DNA of 13,606 nucleotides from RXOA01 sp964547105 (lineage in GTDB: Bacteria; Bipolaricaulota; Bipolaricaulia; UBA7950; UBA9294). Of the stretch, positions 1 to 5,990 are shown in pieces. Location of the stretch: assembly GCA_964547105.1 (NCBI GenBank), contig CAZJLO010000050.1:1-13606 (forward strand). Direction: 5' to 3'. The translations under genes and the position numbers were made by a program. Numbering within the stretch: the stretch's first letter is position 1; every line of letters starts with the position of its first letter. Below the pieces are notes generated by a model, which was not told where the DNA came from, searched no databases, and saw only the letters and a program-made list of their open reading frames with translations.

Positions 1-139
1 GCGAACAACGAGTGCAGCGAGTTATTCGCCCTATCTCACCTGAAGCGAACAACGAAGTTATTCGCCCTATCTCACCTGAAGCGAACAACGAAGTTATTCG
101 CCCTATCTCACCTGAAGCGAACAACGAAGTCATTCGCCC
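1..139. repeat. Tandem array of 36-bp palindromic repeats
   Basis: Four head-to-tail copies are visible. Copy 1 (1-44) is 44 bp because its hairpin loop is 8 bp longer. Copies 2 (45-80) and 3 (81-116) are identical 36-mers. Copy 4 (117-139) is cut short after the palindrome. Each unit is a palindrome (45-65 in copy 2: 9-nt arms around a 3-nt centre) plus a constant 15-bp linker. The arms pair imperfectly as plus-strand RNA (C.A mismatch) but fully as minus-strand RNA (U.G wobble). Copy 4 carries a further change that is also a wobble only on the minus strand. There are no unique spacers, so this is not CRISPR. The array lies 3' of the RNase E/G gene and runs off the window edge, so its true length is unknown. 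A REP-like or MITE-like intergenic element is likely. Confidence 0.9.
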
Positions 140-180
140 CGACCATTGCATTCTAGCCAGCGGTCAAAACGGATTCAAGA
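140..180. other. Short spacer between RNase E/G gene and repeat array
   Basis: These 41 bp separate the RNase stop codon from the last repeat copy. I see no gene and no GC stem followed by a T-run, so no classical intrinsic terminator for the long minus-strand operon. Confidence 0.5.
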
Positions 181-1407
181 TCAGGCATCGAATTCCGCGT
201 TCTCCAACATTTCCGAGAGGCTTGCGCTCTTGCGCTTGCGCGTGATCTCGACGAGTCCCAACCCGGTGATATCGATGAAGTCGGAAGGAACGCGATCCTT
301 CTTCAGAGCGGCGCGGATTGTGTCGACGAGCTGCCGTTCGTCTTCCGGAGATTCCATGTCAACGAAGTCGACAATGATGATCCCTGCGATCTGTCTGAGG
401 CGAAGCTGACGAGCAATCTCATGACAGGCTTCGAGGTTCGTGTTGAGAATGGCTGCCTGCTGATTCTTGTGCCGCACGTCGCTACCCGTGTTGACGTCGA
501 TTGCCACAAGGGCCTCCGTCTCATCGAACACGAGAAATCCGCCGCCGGCCAGGTCGACGCGTCGCTTGAGCGATTGCTTGATTTGCTGCTCGACGTTGTG
601 CGTCTGGAACAGCGGCTGCTTGCCCTCATGCAGTTGGAGTCGGTCACGGTAGGTGTCCATGTTCATGTAGTCGAGAAAATAGAGAATCTTCTCGTACAGG
701 AATTCGGAATCGACCACCACGTGGCCCATCTCGGGCAGCAGGCGGTCGCGGAGAATGGTCTGCACAAGTCCGAGCCCCTTGTAGAGAAGCTGGGTACTCT
801 TTGAGGCCTTGGCTGCCTTGTTGATCTCGTTCCACGTGTCCCGAAGTAGTTCGTAGTCTCGCAGAAGTTCTTGGTCACTGGCCTCTTCCGCCGCCGTGCG
901 TGCGATCAGCCCGAAGCCGGGATCACGAATCTCCCGTGCCACGCGTCGAAGCCGGCGCTGGTCGCGGACGCTATCGATCCGGCGCGATACCCCGAGCCTA
1001 TCTTCGGTCGGAAGGAAGATCCAAAAGCGACCGGGAATGCTGATCTTCGTCGTCCCTTGGGGATTCTTCGAGCCGATGCCTTCGCGGCGGACCTGAACGA
1101 TGACCGAATCGCCTCGCTTGAGCACCTTGTGGATTGCGGCAGGACCGTGCCACGGTTTCTGACCGTGGTCGATCAGGATCTTATCGTTGATTTCGCCCTG
1201 AGACAGGAACAGGCTCTTCTTCTCACCCACATCGACAAACGCCGATCCCATGCCGGGGAGCACATCCTCGACCCGTCCCTTGTAGATGTTGCCGACGATT
1301 CGCTCCCGGGTCGGATGGCCATAGTAAATCTCCATCAGGATGCCATCTTCGACCACGGCAACGCGAGTTCGTTTGGCGCCACTGGAGTCGGTATTGATTG
1401 ATATCAA
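181..1407 (-). CDS. rng: Ribonuclease E/G family endoribonuclease, short form
   Basis: This is a 408-residue endoribonuclease of the RNase E/G family, which cleaves single-stranded AU-rich RNA in rRNA and tRNA maturation and mRNA decay. An S1-type RNA-binding segment covers about residues 36-110 (NIYKGRV at 40-46). The 5'-end sensor RT pair is at 170-171. The catalytic metal-binding aspartates are D304 (AIDVNTG) and D347 (IVDFVD), matching E. coli RNase E D303 and D346. The chain ends with LVEITRKR plus 16 residues, so the CPxCxG zinc-link and the small domain of longer homologues are missing. I found no frameshifted continuation downstream. The start is TTG, overlapping the folK stop as TTGA, with no strong Shine-Dalgarno sequence, so translation is probably coupled. 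It is the last gene of the operon. RNase G-like is the safer name; identity as RNase G rather than E is inferred from length. Confidence 0.95.
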   Translation of the reverse strand: MISINTDSSGAKRTRVAVVEDGILMEIYYGHPTRERIVGNIYKGRVEDVLPGMGSAFVDVGEKKSLFLSQGEINDKILIDHGQKPWHGPAAIHKVLKRGDSVIVQVRREGIGSKNPQGTTKISIPGRFWIFLPTEDRLGVSRRIDSVRDQRRLRRVAREIRDPGFGLIARTAAEEASDQELLRDYELLRDTWNEINKAAKASKSTQLLYKGLGLVQTILRDRLLPEMGHVVVDSEFLYEKILYFLDYMNMDTYRDRLQLHEGKQPLFQTHNVEQQIKQSLKRRVDLAGGGFLVFDETEALVAIDVNTGSDVRHKNQQAAILNTNLEACHEIARQLRLRQIAGIIIVDFVDMESPEDERQLVDTIRAALKKDRVPSDFIDITGLGLVEITRKRKSASLSEMLENAEFDA

Positions 1408-1907
1408 CAGCTTGTTATCGGAAATTTTGTCACCTTCTTTTCCTCATCGAGTCCTGCGAGAATCTGCGAGAACAACCGATGACTGATCGGGTCCCGGACG
1501 TCGGGATCGATCTCGACAAGAGGAACGAGCATGAATCGGCGTTGCGTCATCCGTGGATGTGGGATGGCAAGTGCCTCACTGTCCACGATGCAATCATCGT
1601 AGAGCAAGATGTCGATATCGAGCGGACGCGGACCGAAGCGGACGCCACTTGCTGCGCGTCCGTGGTCACGTTCGATCCGCTTGCAGATCGCCAGCAGATC
1701 CTGCGCCGAAGCAGCCGTCTCGACACGGACAACCTGGTTCAGAAAGTCAGATTGATCGAGGAAACCGACCGGCTCGGTCTCATAGACAGAGGACCTGGAA
1801 ACGATATGCACTCCCTCTTGCTGAAGTTGCTCGCATCCCCGGCGAAGTTGATCGATTCGATCGCCCAGATTGGTGCCTAGTGATAGGAATGCGTCATGAA
1901 CAGTCAT
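1404..1907 (-). CDS. folK: Dihydropteridine pyrophosphokinase (HPPK)
   Basis: This 167-residue protein transfers pyrophosphate from ATP to 6-hydroxymethyl-7,8-dihydropterin, the step before dihydropteroate synthase in folate synthesis. Family marks are visible: the N-terminal LSLGTNLGDR, then YETEPVGFLDQSDFLNQV, the signature RFGPRPLDIDILLYDD with its metal-binding DxD, and IPHPRMTQRRFMLVPL. The reading frame is open further upstream, but the family start matches the ATG at 1907. That ATG overlaps the folB stop as ATGA and gives the usual HPPK length. The stop codon overlaps the RNase start as TTGA. FolK directly uses the FolB product, so the pair makes a clear two-step module, translationally coupled. 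No residue expected to be essential looks missing. Confidence 0.97.
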   Translation of the reverse strand: MTVHDAFLSLGTNLGDRIDQLRRGCEQLQQEGVHIVSRSSVYETEPVGFLDQSDFLNQVVRVETAASAQDLLAICKRIERDHGRAASGVRFGPRPLDIDILLYDDCIVDSEALAIPHPRMTQRRFMLVPLVEIDPDVRDPISHRLFSQILAGLDEEKKVTKFPITSC

Positions 1908-2284
1908 TCGCGGCTTCTCGTGAACTCTACGAACGTCGCCGTGCCCGATGGCAAACCGGGAGGCGACAACTTGGACAGACGAAGACGGATGCTGCAGGCA
2001 CGCGGGAGGCGACGAAGCAGTGCATCCACCATTGCCGCCGCAAAGGACTCGATGAGATTGTAGCTGCGGCCGCAATTCACGGTGTCGATGATCTCCGCGA
2101 TCTCCCGGTAGTCGATCGAATCGGTAAGCTCGTCGCTTGACAGTGCTTGGCCAACGTCCGCCTCGATGTCGACATCGACTCGGAAGCGATTTCCGGTTTG
2201 GCGCTCGTGCCGGAACACACCGTGATTGCCGCAAAACTCCAGCCCAAGAACACCCAGTCGGATCGTTTCTTGTGGTTCATCCAT
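1904..2284 (-). CDS. folB: Dihydroneopterin aldolase
   Basis: This 126-residue enzyme cleaves 7,8-dihydroneopterin to 6-hydroxymethyl-dihydropterin and glycolaldehyde, supplying FolK. The family N-terminus is clear: LGVLGLEFCGNHGVFRHERQTG followed by RFRVDVDIE, with the conserved pterin-side glutamate in HER. The active-site tyrosine is in DSIDYREIAEII. A late RLSKLSPPG segment holds the conserved lysine. Length is typical (about 120). The ATG at 2284 has a GAGGG about 8 nt upstream, which supports this start. It follows a 343-bp non-coding stretch after rplT, so it may have its own expression control. It overlaps folK by 4 bp. Confidence 0.95.
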   Translation of the reverse strand: MDEPQETIRLGVLGLEFCGNHGVFRHERQTGNRFRVDVDIEADVGQALSSDELTDSIDYREIAEIIDTVNCGRSYNLIESFAAAMVDALLRRLPRACSIRLRLSKLSPPGLPSGTATFVEFTRSRE

Positions 2285-2627
2285 GTGGGTTCCCTCGGCC
2301 TGAGGCGGAGCCTCCAGGAGTCTGTTTGCTCAGAGCCGGCTGCGTCAACCTCCCCGCAGCGGTCTCTGCCGGCCTCGAAGTCCCCGAGGTCGGTGAAGCC
2401 GGCGAGCAGACAGAAACCAGATTCGGACGGAATACGCCAATAGATCGCTCCACCCGAGCCGCTTGGGTCGTAGGACCGGGCACATCTCGACAGGACCTCA
2501 GATTTCTGTGCCCGGCCGCTGCGGTGAAGCGTTCGATCTCATCGTTCGACAAACTGCACTCCATCCCGTCTTGTCTCGGAGCAACGGCGTCGAGCCGGGG
2601 CGGGATGTCGTTGCTGGAGTCGGCCGT
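2285..2627 (-). other. 343-bp gap with four predicted stem-loops (possible structured RNA or folB leader)
   Basis: No convincing gene was found here, although it is the only large gap in an otherwise tightly packed operon. On the minus strand I see four inverted repeats in order: 2609-2615 with 2580-2586 (7 bp, AGCAACG type, 22-nt loop); 2507-2515 with 2476-2484 (perfect 9 bp, CCGGGCACA type, 22-nt loop); 2399-2403 with 2368-2372 enclosing 2385-2389 with 2373-2377 (nested stem); and 2299-2318 (about 8 bp with one bulge, UCC loop), which ends about 15 nt before the folB ATG. None is followed by a T-run. I recognise no tRNA, SRP, tmRNA, RNase P or T-box consensus. One minus frame stays open without a start codon from about 2550 into folB, so a decayed coding fragment is another option. 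Confidence 0.45.
2476..2515 (-). repeat. Perfect 9-bp inverted repeat with 22-nt loop
   Basis: Arms 2476-2484 and 2507-2515 are exact reverse complements and GC-rich (CCGGGCACA as read on the minus strand). It is the strongest stem in the rplT-folB gap. No T-run follows, so it does not look like a classical intrinsic terminator. Confidence 0.7.
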
Positions 2628-2996
2628 CTACGACGACTCGGCGGCAAGAGCTTGCTTGGCGATCTCCGCCAGCTTGCCGAACGTCGCGGCATCCCGAACG
2701 GCTACGTCAGCCAACATCTTGCGGTTGATCTGGACGCCGGCCTTCTCCATTCCGCCCATGAACGTGGAATAGGATAGCCCGTTCAGCTTCGCTGCGGCGC
2801 CAATGCGTGTGATCCACAGTCTCCTGAAGTCCCGTTTCCGGCGGCGGCGGTCGATGTAGCTGTTCCGCATCGCCTTCATCACGGCTTGCTTGGCAATTCG
2901 ATGCGAAGTCCCCCGCTTGCCTTTGAAGCCTTTGGCTTGAGCCATAATCTTCTTACGGCTCTCCTTGCGCTTATTGCCTCCTCGTGCGCGTGGCAT
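2628..2996 (-). CDS. rplT: 50S ribosomal protein L20
   Basis: This 122-residue, very basic protein binds 23S rRNA early in large-subunit assembly. The family pattern is clear from the first residues: MPRARGG, then KKIMAQAKGFKGKRG, the arginine-rich helix YIDRRRRKRDFRRLWI, and ARIGAA-like TRIGAAAKLNGLSYS. The C-terminal globular part (about 70-122) has INRKMLADVAVRD. Length is normal, with a slightly extended tail. The ATG at 2996 has GGAGGAG about 7 nt upstream. It follows rpmI after 18 bp, in the usual infC-rpmI-rplT order. In Bacillus and E. coli, L20 represses this cluster through an upstream RNA, but the leader available here is very short. Confidence 0.98.
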   Translation of the reverse strand: MPRARGGNKRKESRKKIMAQAKGFKGKRGTSHRIAKQAVMKAMRNSYIDRRRRKRDFRRLWITRIGAAAKLNGLSYSTFMGGMEKAGVQINRKMLADVAVRDAATFGKLAEIAKQALAAESS

Positions 2997-3014
2997 CCCT
3001 AGTCTCCTCCTAGC

Positions 3015-3209
3015 TTAGCTCGATATCATCCGCTTGATCCGCTTTGCCTGTCCACCCGTGAGTTCCTTGTCGGATCGCGCTTGGCGAACGGATTTCGATC
3101 GTTTCTTGACATTCTTGTGGAAGTAGTTGGACATGTGATGGAACAGCTTGCCCGACTTCGATTTCCGGAACCGCTTGCCGGCGGCGCTGTGAGACTTCTG
3201 TTTGGGCAT
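3015..3209 (-). CDS. rpmI: 50S ribosomal protein L35
   Basis: This 64-residue basic protein of the large subunit begins MPKQKSHSAAGKRFRKSKSGK, the standard L35 opening, and ends with LTGGQAKRIKRM. Length is exactly typical. Its ATG at 3209 lies one base after the infC stop codon, and GGGAG inside the end of infC provides the ribosome binding site, so coupling to infC translation is likely. The same frame is open upstream, overlapping infC, but the L35 family start and Shine-Dalgarno sequence fix the ATG at 3209. Confidence 0.98.
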   Translation of the reverse strand: MPKQKSHSAAGKRFRKSKSGKLFHHMSNYFHKNVKKRSKSVRQARSDKELTGGQAKRIKRMISS

Positions 3210-3210
3210 C

Positions 3211-3744
3211 CTATTCTCCCTGTGGCTTCTGCTGTGTTGGAACGAGTAGCATTTGAAGCACGCGCCCTCGAGCTCGTGGCTGCTCATCCACGCGGGCAAT
3301 GTCTTCCACTTGCTTCGCAACGCGCTGGAGAAGCTCACGACCGCGCGAGGCGTGGACGACTTCACGTCCTCGGAAAAACACACCGATTCGAACCATGTCC
3401 CCCTTCTCAAGGAATTGACGCACACGACGCATCTTTGTCTGGAAGTCGTGTTCACCAATCTTGATCGTGAACTTCATTTCCTTGAGCTGGGATTGGTGGC
3501 GCTGCTTTCGTTCCTTCTTCTCCATCTGGTAATGGAATTTTCCATAGTTGACGATCCGGCACACCTTGGGATTGGCGTTTGCCGCGACTTCCACGAGATC
3601 GAGTCCCTTTTCGCGCGCCAGCGCCAAAGCTGCGTCTGTCTTCATGACCCCAAGATTCTCACCAGTCTCGTCGATCACGCGAACTTCGGGCTCGCGAATC
3701 CGCTCGTTGACGCGCATCTTGGGCTGCGTCGGTCTTCTCGCTAT
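3211..3744 (-). CDS. infC: Translation initiation factor IF-3, apparent AUA start
   Basis: This protein is IF-3, which binds the 30S subunit, blocks premature 50S joining and rejects non-canonical start codons. The N-domain has RVNERIREPEVRVID and LVEVAANANPKVCRIVNYGKF. The lysine-rich linker includes KKERKQRHQ. The C-domain starts at KEMKFTIKIGEHDF and has FLEKGDMVRIGVFFRGREV. The first ATG in frame (3717) has no nearby ribosome binding site. Nine codons upstream, an ATA (3742-3744) is preceded by a perfect AGGAGG with a 5-nt gap, and the added ARRPTQPK peptide fits IF-3 N-termini. I therefore start the gene at 3744 (177 residues; E. coli has 180). IF-3 genes often use AUU for self-control, so AUA would act the same way. 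If wrong, the gene is 3211-3717. It begins 37 bp after nadD. Confidence 0.9.
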   Translation of the reverse strand: MARRPTQPKMRVNERIREPEVRVIDETGENLGVMKTDAALALAREKGLDLVEVAANANPKVCRIVNYGKFHYQMEKKERKQRHQSQLKEMKFTIKIGEHDFQTKMRRVRQFLEKGDMVRIGVFFRGREVVHASRGRELLQRVAKQVEDIARVDEQPRARGRVLQMLLVPTQQKPQGE

Positions 3745-3755
3745 GCCAACCTCCT
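3742..3755 (-). promoter_or_regulatory. infC ribosome binding site and ATA start
   Basis: AGGAGG at 3750-3755 (minus strand), a 5-nt spacer, then ATA at 3742-3744 in the IF-3 frame. No ATG, GTG or TTG lies in frame near this site. The next ATG at 3717 would be 32 nt from the AGGAGG, too far for normal initiation. This decides the infC start. Confidence 0.75.
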
Positions 3756-3781
3756 GCTACGTTTTGCTGCGCCGTGCCGCT

Positions 3782-4384
3782 TTAGCGGTACAGCCCGTAT
3801 TCTCGGATGAACGCTGCCACTTCCGCGGGCACCCATTCCGAGAAACTCTTCCCCTGTGCAATCCGTGCACGGAGCCACCGTGAGGAGAGGTCAACCTCCT
3901 CCATTTCCAAGAAGCGCAAGTCGGCGTCGCGAAACATCGCGCCCGAGAACGCCTCGTCCCCGATTCCGTGCCGCGGCGCCAAAACAAACGGAACCTCGAC
4001 CAGCAACGCTCGCGGCTGCTTCCAGCTTTCGATGTCGAGAACCAAGTCCGCTCCGGCAATGAAGCATATCCCTTCAGGATAGTGCCTCGACAGCTCGCGG
4101 ATGGTGTCGACCGTATACGATGGACCTGCACGGTCAATCTCGATCCGCGAGACATCGAAATCCACATGCCCTTTGATTGCTCTCGCAACCATCTCATAGC
4201 GCTGCAGCGAGGTCACGTCGCACAATACTTTCTTGTGAGGCGGAACGCCGCTTGGAACAAAGAGTACCTTGGAGAGACTGTACTGATCAAGCGCTCTCTG
4301 GGCAACTCTGATGTGGCCGTTGTGCGGAGGATTGAATGTTCCTCCGAAGACGCCCACTCTACCGTTCAAACTCAAACTCCACAT
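3782..4384 (-). CDS. nadD: Nicotinate-nucleotide adenylyltransferase
   Basis: This is a 200-residue nucleotidyltransferase that joins ATP and nicotinate mononucleotide to deamido-NAD in NAD synthesis. The ATP-binding motif GGTFNPPHNGH is at 14-24, SGVPPHK at 45-51, and FIAGADLVLDIESWKQP at 108-124. The late ISSTxxR motif is altered to LSSRWLR (about 166-172). The ATG at 4384 lies inside the 3' end of obg (26-bp overlap) and has no clear ribosome binding site. A TTG five codons later (4369) has GGAG 7 nt upstream and would give a family-like start NGRVGVFGGTF, so the true protein may be 195 residues. obg-nadD adjacency is common, but the usual next gene rsfS is absent and infC follows instead. 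Confidence 0.95.
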   Translation of the reverse strand: MWSLSLNGRVGVFGGTFNPPHNGHIRVAQRALDQYSLSKVLFVPSGVPPHKKVLCDVTSLQRYEMVARAIKGHVDFDVSRIEIDRAGPSYTVDTIRELSRHYPEGICFIAGADLVLDIESWKQPRALLVEVPFVLAPRHGIGDEAFSGAMFRDADLRFLEMEEVDLSSRWLRARIAQGKSFSEWVPAEVAAFIREYGLYR

Positions 4385-5633
4385 TGGCGATCCGAACGGG
4401 ATCTCCTGTTTTGGCTCCCGCTCGTTGCAGTTCCTTGATTACGCCCATCCGATCCAACCGCTTCCCGAGATACTCCCACGCATCGTCGCTGTCAAGGACA
4501 AGCATCTTGACCAATTCCTCCACCACGCGCCCGCGAACCGCGAACCCGGACTCATCGGCGATGACGCGAAAACCCTCATCTGCCGTATCGAAGCGGTACA
4601 CGCGGCGGCGTACAACAGGTCTGGATGGCTCGTCACGAGGGATCCCGCTCAGAACGCGGTACGTCCGGTTGACAAGATCGCGAACTCCTTTCCCGGTTGC
4701 AGCGGAGATTGGATGAAGCACAACATCGATCTCCCGGAATCGCTCCTGGATTGCGGCAATTCGCTCTTCATCGACAAGATCCGCCTTGTTTCCAACGACG
4801 ATCATCGGGCGATTCACCAGGTTTGGATGGAACGCCTCGAGCTCGCTGCAAATCGCATGGTACGCGTCGACAGGATCACGGCCGTCCAAGGAAGCCAGGT
4901 CGACAAGATGCACCAAGACGCGCGTGCGTTCCACGTGCCGCAGAAACTGATCGCCAAGCCCTTTGCCTTCATGGGCCTGCTCGACCAGGCCGGGAACGTC
5001 CACGGCAACGAATTGATGAACGCCGTCGACATCGACTACTCCGAGATTGGGGACGATGGTTGTGAACGGATAGTCCGCCACTTTGGCCCGGCTGCCGGAG
5101 ATTCTCGCGATCAAACTCGATTTGCCGACATTGGGGAATCCGATCAGGCCCACATCCGCAAGCAGCTTAAGCTCGAGACGAAGAGTGATCCGCTCCCCTC
5201 CCAGCCCTCGCTCACAGATTCTCGGTGCTTGCCGAACCGCCGTCGTGAAAGCGCGGTTGCCACGACCGCCTTTCCCGCCCTTGGCAACAACCAGCGTCTC
5301 CCCGTCCACGGACAGATCACCGATCATCTCCCGCGATCCGGCATCGTACACTACCGTTCCCAGCGGAAGCCGCACGGTTCGATCTTCACCGCGGGCGCCT
5401 TGGGCGTTGTTCCGGCCGCCGCCCACACCATTGCCGGCGGCAAATAAAGGCTGATTCCGAAACGCATAGAGCGTCGACAAGCTGCTGTCGGCGACAAGGA
5501 GGATATCTCCACCGCTGCCGCCGTTGCCGCCATCGGGGCCTCCACGCTTCTTCAAGTAGGAAGACGCGAAGGTGATGACACCGTTTCCCCCGTGTCCGCC
5601 CCGAACTCGAATCGTCGCTTCGTCAAGAAACAT
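4359..5633 (-). CDS. obg: GTPase Obg with C-terminal OCT domain
   Basis: This 424-residue GTPase acts in late 50S assembly and stress response. The glycine-rich Obg fold covers 1-157 (GGHGGNG, GGPDGGNGG, GGKGGRGNR). The G domain follows, with P-loop GFPNVGKS at 165-172, switch I TT at 191-192, DVPG at 212-215, NKAD at 282-285 and SAA at 310-312. The OCT domain takes up about 345-424 (VYRFDT to the end), as in Bacillus and many other phyla but not in E. coli. The family start MFLDEA fits the ATG at 5633. The only good AAGGAG is 18 nt upstream, unusually far, so translation may be weak or helped by structure. It follows rpmA by 29 bp and overlaps nadD. Confidence 0.97.
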   Translation of the reverse strand: MFLDEATIRVRGGHGGNGVITFASSYLKKRGGPDGGNGGSGGDILLVADSSLSTLYAFRNQPLFAAGNGVGGGRNNAQGARGEDRTVRLPLGTVVYDAGSREMIGDLSVDGETLVVAKGGKGGRGNRAFTTAVRQAPRICERGLGGERITLRLELKLLADVGLIGFPNVGKSSLIARISGSRAKVADYPFTTIVPNLGVVDVDGVHQFVAVDVPGLVEQAHEGKGLGDQFLRHVERTRVLVHLVDLASLDGRDPVDAYHAICSELEAFHPNLVNRPMIVVGNKADLVDEERIAAIQERFREIDVVLHPISAATGKGVRDLVNRTYRVLSGIPRDEPSRPVVRRRVYRFDTADEGFRVIADESGFAVRGRVVEELVKMLVLDSDDAWEYLGKRLDRMGVIKELQRAGAKTGDPVRIANVEFEFER

Positions 5634-5662
5634 CGGGAGGATGGGGAACCGCTCCTTTTTCG

Positions 5663-5917
5663 TTAGCCGACTTCGGGAACCACGCTGACGTACTTCTTGC
5701 GGTTTCCCTCAAACGAAACGTAGCCCGCGGCCTTCGCATAGATGGTGTAGTCGCGTCCCATCCCAACATTCTTGCCAAGTCCGAACTTCGTCCCGTGTTG
5801 TCGCACGATAATTGACCCTGCTTCAACCCACTCGCCCCCGAAACGCTTCACGCCGAGACGCTGTCCCGGACTGTCATGAACGTTCGAAGTCGAGCCTGTA
5901 CTCGCTTTGTGAGCCAT
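5663..5917 (-). CDS. rpmA: 50S ribosomal protein L27, no cleavable N-terminal extension
   Basis: This is an 84-residue L27, whose N-terminal tail reaches into the peptidyl transferase centre. The core is clear: QRLGVKRFGGEWVEAGSIIVRQ, GTKFGLGKNVGMGRDYT and AAGYVSFEG. The ATG at 5917 has AAGGAG 5 nt upstream, so the start is firm. The frame is open further upstream, but that stretch shows no Prp site of the LQFFA type. The protein begins directly MAHKASTGST, so no processing is expected. The tail is unusual: the common NGRDS reads NVHDS here and the paired lysines after MAH are reduced to one. It sits between the prp-like gene (73-bp gap) and obg. Confidence 0.97.
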   Translation of the reverse strand: MAHKASTGSTSNVHDSPGQRLGVKRFGGEWVEAGSIIVRQHGTKFGLGKNVGMGRDYTIYAKAAGYVSFEGNRKKYVSVVPEVG

Positions 5918-5990
5918 GTCTACTCCTTGACCGAGGCTAACGCCCGCATGACCACCCGGATGCCGTGCCGCTTGCTCTTCCTGCGGTCGG

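Noticed and set aside
1..139. CRISPR array (36-bp repeat length)
   Set aside because: Copies are directly adjacent and contain no unique spacers; the unit is palindrome plus constant linker.
871..1401. Plus-strand open frame of 176 residues
   Set aside because: It is antisense to the well-supported RNase E/G gene and shows no recognisable domain or ribosome binding site.
2277..2564. Minus-strand open frame of 95 residues in the rplT-folB gap
   Set aside because: The ATG has no Shine-Dalgarno sequence, the composition is rich in Ser, Pro, Thr, Arg and Gly as expected of non-coding GC-rich DNA, and it runs past the folB start in another frame.
2285..2627. tRNA, SRP RNA, tmRNA, RNase P RNA or T-box in the gap
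   Set aside because: I looked for the T-loop GGTTCGA, the SRP GGAAGCAGC core, the T-box GGTGG sequence and RNase P core motifs on the minus strand and found none.
2137..2772. Plus-strand open frame of 211 residues across the rplT-folB gap
   Set aside because: It overlaps both folB and rplT antisense, has no family features and no good ribosome binding site.
4311..5447. Plus-strand open frame of 378 residues
   Set aside because: It is antisense to obg over nearly its whole length; obg has full family motifs, so this is a shadow of a GC-rich gene.
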